Positions 37,480 through 44,244 of a DNA stretch of 64,000 nt are shown one piece after another. The stretch is from Botrimarina mediterranea. GTDB taxonomy: Bacteria; Planctomycetota; Planctomycetia; Pirellulales; Lacipirellulaceae. Under the pieces are notes generated by a model that made no database searches, was not told the origin of the DNA, and saw nothing but the letters and a program-made list of their open reading frames with translations. Every line of letters begins with the position of its first letter. Within the stretch, counting starts at the first letter, position 1. The stretch covers positions 4,993,363-5,057,362 of the forward strand of contig NZ_CP036349.1 of assembly GCF_007753265.1 (NCBI RefSeq). Direction: 5' to 3'. A program made the position numbers and the translations under genes.

Positions 37480-38271
37480 ATGCGCGCCTTGCTCGCCTTC
37501 GCCGCCGCCCTTGTGGTCGGAACCCTCGTCGCCCTCGCCACGAAGCCCGCCGAAGCTCAAGTTTCGACGTGGTCGATGGCGAGCGATAAGTACTCGGGCG
37601 AGGTCCCGTCGATGCCCTTCCAGACGCCGAGCTATGCGCCGACGCCCCCCAGCGCGATCCAGCACCACGCCTCCACGGCTTACGAAGGCGCCGCCCGTGG
37701 CTACGCGTCGCTCATCCGCGCCTATACCGAAGGCCAGATGTCGCTCGCTCAAGCGCGGATCTTGTTCGCCGAAGCCCACGCCCGCGAAATGCGGAACGAA
37801 GTCATCCGCACCCAGACGTTCCTCGCCCGCAAGAACGCCCTCAAGGAAGACTTCCGCCAAGACCAACTCCGCAAGTGGGAATGGCTCGACCAAGCCCGTG
37901 AGCGTCGCGAAGAGCGTGAGCAGACCGTGCTCCGCAGCGTCTACCACGTCCCCAGCACCCAGCTCAACCGCCTGACCGGAGAGATCACTTGGCCCGCGGC
38001 CCTCACCGCGCCGCAGTTCGAGTCGCAACGCAACGACGTGCAAGAGATCGTCTCCCGACTCGCCTCGCACGGCGCCGAGTACGCCCGCCAGAATAGCGAC
38101 GAGGTGGCTAAAGCCGTCGAAGCGCTGCGGAGCGCGTTCCGCGATAACCGCGAACCCCTCGGCGTCGAAATGCGTGACTACTTCGAGTGCCAGAGTTTCC
38201 TCGTAGGCCTCAAGCTCGAAGCCCAAAGCTGGGGCATCGACGAGCAACTCGACATGGTCGCCAGCCGCTAA
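37480..38271 (+). CDS. Secreted helical protein of unknown function
   Basis: A 263-residue exported protein. Signal peptide MRALLAFAAALVVGTLVALA followed by a likely cleavage after AEA. The mature part is mostly helical and rich in Arg, Glu and Gln (for example RKWEWLDQARERREERE), with no membrane segment and one cysteine. It resembles planctomycete-restricted hypothetical proteins but I cannot name the family. The ATG at 37480 has ggag eight bases upstream; the frame reaches back to 37333, inside the glnA terminator, which is not plausible. Confidence 0.7.
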   Translation: MRALLAFAAALVVGTLVALATKPAEAQVSTWSMASDKYSGEVPSMPFQTPSYAPTPPSAIQHHASTAYEGAARGYASLIRAYTEGQMSLAQARILFAEAHAREMRNEVIRTQTFLARKNALKEDFRQDQLRKWEWLDQARERREEREQTVLRSVYHVPSTQLNRLTGEITWPAALTAPQFESQRNDVQEIVSRLASHGAEYARQNSDEVAKAVEALRSAFRDNREPLGVEMRDYFECQSFLVGLKLEAQSWGIDEQLDMVASR

Positions 38272-38353
38272 ACGGCGCCCCTCAAGCCCATCAAGCAATC
38301 ACCTCTCTCCGCAGCGGCCGCCGTCTTTGATGGCGACCGCTGTTGCGTTGGGT

Positions 38354-38564
38354 TCACCACCGAGGCACGGAGTGCGCGGAGGACGCACAGAGAGTGGATT
38401 ATTCGGAAGTGACCAACGACCAAGTCGCCATAACCATTGAGGTCTACCGCCCCAACCTTGTCCTGAACCCTGATACCTTCATTGGTCATTTTGTTATTGG
38501 GGCTTGGTCATTTGTTGGCTCCCTCTGTGCTTTACTCCGTATCCTCTGTGCCTCGGTGGTAAGC
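38354..38564. repeat. Nested inverted repeat, families B (outer) and B' (inner)
   Basis: Outer arms 38354-38394 and 38520-38564 (accaccgaggcacggag versus ctctgtgcctcggtggt). Inner arms 38410-38440 and 38479-38518 (gaccaacgaccaag versus cttggtcatttgttgg). The centre, ctaccgccccaacctt, resembles the centre of the next copy. Confidence 0.85.
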
Positions 38565-38677
38565 ATAAAAGGCCATTCGATCAGCGATCTGGCCCAGGAA
38601 ATTCTCGTCTACGGTGAACCGAAACGGGTTGTCGTTGGTCCCGTCGAGCGTCTTTCCCGCTCCCGGAGTCCACAGCC

Positions 38678-38911
38678 ATGGTCCCACCACCCTGGCGATA
38701 CGACCAACCGCATCAGCCGTTCGAAGCCAACTGCTCGAACGAGTTGCGCCTTTGGGCCACGCTGGAATCCAAGAGCGACACGACTTGCGGCGACCTGCTC
38801 CGCGAAGCCGCAGCGCCGCAACCAACGCCGAAGGTGAGTCGGGCGTTCACCGTCAGCCTCCTCTTCAAGACCGCCCTCTACATGTGCAGGGTGCTGTTCA
38901 CGGATCGGTGA
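38678..38911 (+). CDS. Possible 77-residue protein between two repeat loci
   Basis: ATG at 38678 with ggag about 12 bases upstream; stop at 38909-38911. The N-terminal part MVPPPWRYDQPHQPFEANCS has protein-like composition, the C-terminal third less so. It lies exactly in the space between two copies of the same nested repeat. I recognise no family, and it may be spurious. Confidence 0.25.
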   Translation: MVPPPWRYDQPHQPFEANCSNELRLWATLESKSDTTCGDLLREAAAPQPTPKVSRAFTVSLLFKTALYMCRVLFTDR

Positions 38912-38926
38912 GCGTCTTCTTCTAAA

Positions 38927-39145
38927 TTAACCACGGAGGCACAGAGAGCACGGAGGACGCACAAAGGGGATTAACAGAATTACCAACGACCAATGAGGAG
39001 CTACCGCTCCGACCTCTTCCTGAATACTGACTTCCTGACTCCTGATCCCTTCATTGGTCATTGAGGCTTGGTCATTGAGGCTTGGTCATTGATCATTCTT
39101 CCCCTCTCCGTGCCCTCCGTGCCCTCCGTGCCTCCGTGGTGAACT
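38927..39145. repeat. Nested inverted repeat, families B and B', second copy
   Basis: Outer arms start ttaaccacggaggcacagag (38927) and end ctccgtgcctccgtggtgaa (to 39145, with ccctccgtg repeated). Inner arms: accaacgaccaatgag (38982-38997) and cattggtcattgaggcttgg (39052-39071), the latter partly triplicated. Confidence 0.85.
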
Positions 39146-39225
39146 TATTCGACGAGGCACGCAGATTGCCGCCCCGCTGCGCGTTATCCTAGTGGTGACC
39201 CTCCACGCCGCAGGACGCCAACCGA

Positions 39226-40824
39226 GTGACCCAGCCCAGCGCTACCGCCGACGCCACTGACGGCGCCACCGCGACGCCGACCGCCAACGACCGCCTCGCC
39301 GCGATCGACATCGGCTCCAACAGCGTCCGCATCGTCGTCGCCAGGGCGGTCGATGGCGGCTACCAGGTGCTCGACGAAGAGCGTGAGAACACCCGGCTCG
39401 CCGCGTCGCTCGCCGCGACGGGGCATCTCTGTCCCGACACGATGGCGGCCACCATCGCCGCGCTGCGCAGCTTCGTGACGATGGCCCAGGGCTACAACGT
39501 CGCGAACATCCGCGCCATCGCCACCAGCGCCGTCCGCGACGCCGCCAACGGCCGGGAGTTCTGCCAGCGCATCCAAGAAGAGCTCGGCCTCAAGGTCGAT
39601 ATCATCCCGCCCCGCGAAGAGGGCCGGCTGTCGTTCCTCAGCGTCGCCCGCGCCTTCGACGTGTCGGATAAGGCGGTCGCCGTCGCCGACATCGGCGGCG
39701 GGAGCACCGAGATCGTGCTCGCCGCCGGCGGCGTTGTCGAAGAGGTCTACGCCACCCGACTCGGCGCGGTGCGCGTCGCCGAGGCTTGCGGCCTGACCGG
39801 CGTGTGCACCGCGAAGCAGATCGACGGCGCCGAGCGCCACATCGATGACGTGCTCCGCCGCCACGCCCGCAAGCCGCCGCTAGCGCCGGCGATGGTCTAC
39901 GGCGCCGGCGGCACCTTTACGGCGCTGGCGTGGATGATGCTCGGCCGCGAAGGCGCCGGCGAGGACGCCACCGCCCGCGGCTACCGCGTCAACCGCGCCG
40001 ACCTCAACCACCTGATCGCCGACCTGGCGCGGATGACGCTCGAAGAACGCTCGAAGGTCTCGGGCCTCAACCCCAAGCGCGCCGACATCATCGTCGCCGG
40101 TCTCATGGTCATCGACCGCATCCTCAAGCACTTCGGCGTCAACGAGGTGCAGGTCCACACCGGCGGCGTCCGTGACGGGCTCCTCTTAACGATGGTCGAG
40201 TCGTCGAAGACCAGCGGCCGCGCCCTCACCGCCACCGAACGCCAAGAAGCCGTCGAGCGCTTCGCCGAGCGCTGCGGCACCGACCTGCCGCACGCCCGCC
40301 AGGTCGCCTGGATGGCGTCGAAGCTGCTTGAAGAACTAGCGACGCAGCTCGAACCGTCGCTCGGCCTGCGGGTCTCGGACAAGCCGCTGATCGAGGCCGC
40401 GGCCGTGCTGTCGAACGTCGGCTACCTCGTCAACTACGACGGGCACCACAAACACAGCTACCACCTGATCATCAACAGCGACCTGCCCGGCTTCGAGCGC
40501 GACGACCTCCGCGTCGTGGCGAACGTCGCCCGCTATCACCGCGGCTCCCGCCCCAAGCAGAAGCACAAGCCGTTCGCGGCGCTGGGCGTCGAGGACCAAG
40601 AACGCGTCGCCAAACTGGCGGCGATCCTCCGATTGGCGCTCGCCCTCGACCGCACGCACCAGCAGCAAGTGAACGACGTGGCGGTGAAGGTCACGAAGTC
40701 CACCGTCGAGATCGCCATCCGCGCCACGGGCGACGCCGAAGTCGACCTCTGGGCGGCGCGCCGCAAAGTCGACCTCTTCGAACGCGTCTTCGGCCGGAGC
40801 GTCGAGTTCGTGGTGACGCCGTAA
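39226..40824 (+). CDS. ppx: Exopolyphosphatase / pppGpp phosphohydrolase (Ppx/GppA)
   Basis: A 532-residue cytoplasmic phosphatase of the ASKHA fold that hydrolyses polyphosphate or pppGpp. Phosphate-binding motifs: AAIDIGSNSVRIVVA (about 24), ATSAVRDAANG, and VADIGGGSTEIVLA. After the two Ppx domains, residues about 330-500 form an HD-type helical domain (LIEAAAVLSNVGYLVNYDGHHKHSYHLI), as in long Ppx enzymes. A hydrophilic Ala/Thr-rich tail of 20 residues precedes the first motif. It starts with GTG at 39226. The upstream gap holds the second B/B' repeat. Confidence 0.93.
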   Translation: MTQPSATADATDGATATPTANDRLAAIDIGSNSVRIVVARAVDGGYQVLDEERENTRLAASLAATGHLCPDTMAATIAALRSFVTMAQGYNVANIRAIATSAVRDAANGREFCQRIQEELGLKVDIIPPREEGRLSFLSVARAFDVSDKAVAVADIGGGSTEIVLAAGGVVEEVYATRLGAVRVAEACGLTGVCTAKQIDGAERHIDDVLRRHARKPPLAPAMVYGAGGTFTALAWMMLGREGAGEDATARGYRVNRADLNHLIADLARMTLEERSKVSGLNPKRADIIVAGLMVIDRILKHFGVNEVQVHTGGVRDGLLLTMVESSKTSGRALTATERQEAVERFAERCGTDLPHARQVAWMASKLLEELATQLEPSLGLRVSDKPLIEAAAVLSNVGYLVNYDGHHKHSYHLIINSDLPGFERDDLRVVANVARYHRGSRPKQKHKPFAALGVEDQERVAKLAAILRLALALDRTHQQQVNDVAVKVTKSTVEIAIRATGDAEVDLWAARRKVDLFERVFGRSVEFVVTP

Positions 40825-40839
40825 GGATTCGCGCCGGGA

Positions 40840-41592
40840 AGTTTCGCGCAGAGACGCGGAGAGGTTGATGGCGAGCCGGCCACGTTAGTGGTCGGTGGAC
40901 TCACGCAAAGGCGCGAAGGCGCAAAGGTCCTACTGCTCGAATCGAATGATTGGCGCCGCGTCCCGTGATGTGACGGCTCTGAGGCAGAGGAATCGGCCTT
41001 CCAGCAAGGAAGGGCAGATGATGGGTGACGCGCCGACTATGTCCTCGGGCGTCTGACGGTGAATGCCTGCCCAGACGTAGAGCACCTTATCGTTCAATGC
41101 GTATGGGCGTGGCTTTGATTGCGGACCCGCGAACCGGTGGTCAGCCGTTAGAGCGACGTTCTCGGCATGCGCTAAAGCCGTCAGCGAGTTAAGATCCTTG
41201 ACGGTCGATGGCTTCGCTCTTGGCTGATACTTCAACTCGACGATAGCGACGACGCGTTGCGAGTTGCAGATCACCAAGTCGGGGAAGAGGCTAGTTGTCC
41301 CATCGTCGGGCGAAAGTCGAGGCTCGATAAAGATGCGATGCGTTTTAGGACTAAGCGCACCATTAAGCTTTGCCCAATACGCCGCTTGAAGGCTTCGCTC
41401 CGAGTTCACACGACGTTGGGAATATTCATTCTCAACAAGTTCCTTCCAGCACTCGATCAAGGTTTTCTGCAAACGTGGTCGCAACAAGCTCTAATCCTTT
41501 GCGCCTTCGCGCCTTTGCGTGATTCCTCCGGCCACTTGCGTGGTCGGCTCGCCGTTGTCTCTCTGCGTCTCCGCGTCTCTGCGCGAAACCTT
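40840..41592. mobile_element. Gene-bearing inverted-repeat unit (family A arms, PD-(D/E)XK cargo)
   Basis: Left arm 40840-40928 and right arm 41494-41592 are imperfect inverted repeats of about 90-100 bp. In order from the outside they contain tttcgcgcagagacgcgg, then ggcgagccggccac (with gtggtcgg), then actcacgcaaaggcgcgaag; the right arm carries the exact complements in mirrored order. The interior (40929-41493) is filled by one gene. The empty locus at 22582-22779 has the same outer and inner arms. No transposase, target-site duplication or known insertion-sequence end was recognised, so mobility is inferred only from structure. Confidence 0.6.
40930..41487 (-). CDS. Predicted PD-(D/E)XK nuclease-fold protein inside inverted repeats
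   Basis: A 185-residue protein. The active-site pattern of PD-(D/E)XK nucleases is present in order: Glu30 in NSERSLQAAYW, Pro-Asp at 69-70 in SLFPDLVI, and Glu84-X-Lys86 in VVAIVELKYQP. That suggests a metal-dependent DNA endonuclease core; residues after 90 are unassigned. I do not recognise a named family. It starts with TTG at 41487 (alternatives: TTG 41475 or 41463), preceded by aaagga seven bases upstream; this ribosome-binding site is part of the repeat arm. The TAG stop lies at the inner edge of the left arm. Codon use is less GC-biased than its neighbours (many AAT, TAT, CAA), which fits acquisition from elsewhere. Confidence 0.7.
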   Translation of the reverse strand: MLRPRLQKTLIECWKELVENEYSQRRVNSERSLQAAYWAKLNGALSPKTHRIFIEPRLSPDDGTTSLFPDLVICNSQRVVAIVELKYQPRAKPSTVKDLNSLTALAHAENVALTADHRFAGPQSKPRPYALNDKVLYVWAGIHRQTPEDIVGASPIICPSLLEGRFLCLRAVTSRDAAPIIRFEQ

Positions 41593-41611
41593 CAGCGAGA
41601 CTCAAACGAAA

Positions 41612-41643
41612 CGCCCGGCGTCGCATGGGAGCGGCGCCGGGCG
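41612..41643 (-). terminator. Terminator of the cold-shock gene
   Basis: Stem cgcccggcg/cgccgggcg (41612-41620, 41635-41643); on the minus strand it is followed by tttcgtttg. It ends about 40 bases after the csp stop codon. Confidence 0.75.
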
Positions 41644-41683
41644 GCGTTGATTCGATTGTCACTCTTCTGAGCCGCCTCGGCGA

Positions 41684-41878
41684 TCAGTCGATCGCTTTGA
41701 CGTTCTCAGCGCGGGGACCCTTCGGGCCTTGCCCTTCGGTGTACTCGACCTGCTGACCTTCACGCAGGCTGTCGTAACCACCTTCGAGCACTGCCGAGCA
41801 GTGGAAGAAAATGTCTCCCCCCTGGCCCTCGATGAAACCAAAACCCTTTTCCGTCAGCTTCTTTACCGTACCAGTCAA
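41684..41878 (-). CDS. Cold-shock domain protein
   Basis: A 64-residue CspA-type OB-fold RNA chaperone. RNP1 is KGFGFIEG and RNP2 is DIFFH; the C terminus KGPRAENVKAID is typical. There is no ATG in frame: the start is most likely the TTG at 41878, which gives TGTVKKLTEKGFGFI at the right distance; a longer TTG start at 41902 adds eight residues. It is probably highly expressed and autoregulated post-transcriptionally, as is usual in the family. A terminator follows. A second cold-shock gene lies at 59.9 kb. Confidence 0.93.
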   Translation of the reverse strand: MTGTVKKLTEKGFGFIEGQGGDIFFHCSAVLEGGYDSLREGQQVEYTEGQGPKGPRAENVKAID

Positions 41879-42106
41879 CTCATCATCTCTCAGAGCACGC
41901 AAAAACAGTCGCTTGTGGCGGCCGCACCGTGCTGCTTGCGGCGGCCCAACTCAGGAAAAAACCTCGTCGTCTCTCGGGGGAGCCTTCTGCGGAACAGGCT
42001 GGGGGCTCCAGACGGGCGGCGGCGAAGCGGAACGCAGGGGTCAATTTCGGTGGGCCGCAATCGCGACCCAAACCGGCTGCAATCTAAGGCAGAGTGCCCC
42101 GGGGGT

Positions 42107-42140
42107 CAAACTTTCTTGGCCAAAAGTTTGCCCTGTTTTT
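42107..42140 (+). other. Hairpin in the 41879-42202 gap
   Basis: caaacttt/aaagtttg (42107-42114, 42123-42130) with an 8-base loop, followed by ccctgttttt. It could be a plus-strand terminator or leader element. The rest of this gap is the promoter side of the cold-shock gene and of the next gene; no other gene is seen. Confidence 0.3.
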
Positions 42141-42202
42141 AGAGGTGTTTTTGGGTCCTTTCTTCTACCCGGCTCGCCGCCCCCCTGAGCTAAACTGAAA
42201 GC

Positions 42203-43582
42203 ATGGCAAGACTTGTGGCGCCACCGATCCTCCTGCTGCTAGCGGCGAGCCTCGCCCCGGCCCAGACTTGGCTCGGCCAGGTTGTGCCGATTGCGCCGGA
42301 TGTCTACACGGAGGGGCTCGGGCAGATTGCGGATTGGGGATTGCGGAAGGCGGATTCCTCAACGGAACACGCCCCCCCATTTCAATCCGCAATCCCCAAT
42401 CCGCAATCCCCAATCGACGCCAGCGCCCTCTTCTCCCAGGCCCAAGCCGCCGCCGAGGCCGGCGCCTCCTCCGAGGCCTTCGACCTCGCCGCCCGCACGC
42501 TGCACGCCGACCCCGACCACCCCGACGCCCGGCGGGTGCTCGGTTACGAGCTGGTCGAGGGGGTCTGGCGCACCCCGTACGAGGCGTTCAATGGCTTGAA
42601 AAACGCCTCTTGGCGGCCCCAGTATGGTTGGCTAACCGACGACGAAAACGCCCGCTACAAGGCCGGTGAACGCCTCTACGGGCGTCGCTGGGTGACCGCC
42701 GAGATCGACGCCGCCCGCCACACCGAGATCGAGGACGGCTGGACCGTCCGCACCGACCACTTCGCCGTCACGACCAACCACTCGCTCGAAGCCGGCGCCC
42801 GCTTGGCGGCCGAGCTGGAGGGCCTCTTCCAGGTCTGGCGGCAGGCCTTCGCCGGCTACTGGCTCGAAGACCGCGAAGTCCGCGCCCTCTTCGCCGGCGA
42901 CCGCATGGCCCGCAAGCGGTCGCGGCCGATGCGGGTCTACTACCACCGCGATAAGCGGGGCTACGTCGAGCACCTCCGCCGCCGCCAGCCGCGTATCGCC
43001 GAGACCCTGGGCATCTACTTCGACGACAGCCGCGAAGCCCACTTCTTCGCCCCTCCGGAGGGCGCCGACGCCGCCGAGCTCCAGCTCGCCCGGGCGACGC
43101 TCTACCACGAAGCGGCCCATCAGCTGTTCGCCGAGAACGGCCCCGGCCGCCGCGGCGCGGGGCGCGACGCCAACTTCTGGTTGGTCGAGGGCGCTGCCTG
43201 CTACTTCGAGCTGCTCGCCCCGGGTCAGGAGCCAGCCACTTACACCCTCGGCAACCCGGCCCAGGGGCGGCTCCCCTCGGCCGTGGCCCGCGGCCCGGTG
43301 CTGCCGCTGGCCGAGCTGGCGGCGATGGGCCAGACCGACCTGCAGCGCCGCGACGACCTCGCCCCGATCTACGCCCAGGCGACCGGCCTCGTAGCGATGT
43401 TCCGCCACGGCCCACACGCCGCTGCGGACCGCGAAGCCCTCGTCCGCACGCTGCGAGCCGTCTACAGCGGCCGTCCCGACGGCGAAGAGATCGTCCGTCA
43501 GACGGGCCGCTCCGCCGCCGAACTCGACGAGGACTACCGGCGGTTTTTGGGCGAACTTGTCCCGGCCGGGCCGGATCACTAG
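42203..43582 (+). CDS. Secreted protein with HExxH metallopeptidase motif (DUF1570-like)
   Basis: A 459-residue exported protein with signal peptide MARLVAPPILLLLAASLAPA. A TPR-like helical segment (AEAGASSEAFDLAARTL) leads to a central domain, and then LYHEAAHQLFAE supplies a HExxH zinc motif, with a candidate third ligand in FWLVEGAACYFE downstream. This order (HExxH, then 'WLxEGxA') is that of gluzincin-type/DUF1570 peptidase-like proteins common in planctomycetes. Activity is inferred. Residues about 41-71 (QIADWGLRKADSS ... SAIPNPQSP) come from an inverted repeat inserted in frame near the N terminus, where it would lengthen a linker without hitting the catalytic domain. Confidence 0.78.
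   Translation: MARLVAPPILLLLAASLAPAQTWLGQVVPIAPDVYTEGLGQIADWGLRKADSSTEHAPPFQSAIPNPQSPIDASALFSQAQAAAEAGASSEAFDLAARTLHADPDHPDARRVLGYELVEGVWRTPYEAFNGLKNASWRPQYGWLTDDENARYKAGERLYGRRWVTAEIDAARHTEIEDGWTVRTDHFAVTTNHSLEAGARLAAELEGLFQVWRQAFAGYWLEDREVRALFAGDRMARKRSRPMRVYYHRDKRGYVEHLRRRQPRIAETLGIYFDDSREAHFFAPPEGADAAELQLARATLYHEAAHQLFAENGPGRRGAGRDANFWLVEGAACYFELLAPGQEPATYTLGNPAQGRLPSAVARGPVLPLAELAAMGQTDLQRRDDLAPIYAQATGLVAMFRHGPHAAADREALVRTLRAVYSGRPDGEEIVRQTGRSAAELDEDYRRFLGELVPAGPDH
42325..42415. repeat. In-frame inverted repeat, family M
   Basis: Left arm 42325-42356 built of gattgcggattgggg units; right arm 42384-42415 is the complement (aatccgcaatccccaatc). Both arms are translated within the HExxH protein. 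Confidence 0.85.
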
Positions 43583-43645
43583 TCTTGGTGGTTCCCCCAC
43601 ACAACTTCCCAGCTTAACGGCCCAACTTCACGGATAGCCAACACC

Positions 43646-43765
43646 ATGGCCCTGCTCGCCCACCTGACCTCGTTCGACCTCCCCTCGCTAGCCGTCGCGT
43701 TCGCCAGTGGCCTAGCCGTCGGCGGCGCCGCCGTCTGGGGCCTGCTGCACCGCACGGGTCGCTGA
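43646..43765 (+). CDS. Small single-span membrane protein, 39 residues
   Basis: ATG 43646 to TGA 43763-43765. The peptide is MALLAHLTSFDLPSLAVAFA plus SGLAVGGAAVWGLLHRTGR: a Gly/Ala-rich transmembrane helix of about 22 residues with a basic tail. It lies 63 bases after the HExxH gene in the same direction. Size and composition are typical of real small membrane proteins; no ribosome-binding site is obvious. Confidence 0.45.
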   Translation: MALLAHLTSFDLPSLAVAFASGLAVGGAAVWGLLHRTGR

Positions 43766-43769
43766 TGGG

Positions 43770-43862
43770 GGGAGGGGCTGAGGAGCTAAGGAGCTGAGGG
43801 GCTAAGGGGACGCGCAAGCGGACCCGTTCATTCCCTCAGCCCCTCAAATCCTCAGCCCCTCC
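43770..43862. repeat. Inverted repeat, family D, second copy
   Basis: Left arm ggaggggctgaggagctaag (from 43770) and right arm cctcagcccctcaaatcctc (to 43862). The block ggggacgcgcaagcg between the arms is shared with 32052-32118. Confidence 0.8.
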
Positions 43863-43956
43863 ACAAACGCCGACCCGTTGACCGCGGCAAAGGCGTGCCG
43901 ATACGATCTCTGGGCTACGCTTCGCGGCCAAACGCCGGCGGCGGCCGTAGACAAAT

Positions 43957-44031
43957 GGTGGCTGTAGCTCAGTTGGTTAGAGCGTCGGATTGTGATTCCG
44001 AAGGTCGTGGGTTCGAGACCCATCAGCCACC
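43957..44031 (+). tRNA. tRNA-His (anticodon GTG)
   Basis: Full cloverleaf: acceptor gtggctg/cagccac, D-arm gctcagttggttagagc, anticodon arm tcgga-ttGTGat-tccga, T-arm gtggg-ttcgaga-cccat. The extra G(-1) at 43957 opposite C73 (44031) is the identity element of tRNA-His. CCA is not encoded. Confidence 0.97.
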
Positions 44032-44244
44032 CCTTTCCTGGCGGTTTCAGCTTGGCTAACGCCAAGACTTCGCCACGCTCGATGAACGGCAATAGCTGTT
44101 CGCGTTCCATCGCGATTCGCGGCGAGCCGGCGACGTTAGTCGTCGGTGTGCTACTGGTACCCGCTCCCCTCCCACGACGGCGACAATTGAAAAGGGCGTC
44201 GTGGGCTCTCCTTCCTCTCGTTGGTGGAAAGCCCTCTCTCATCG

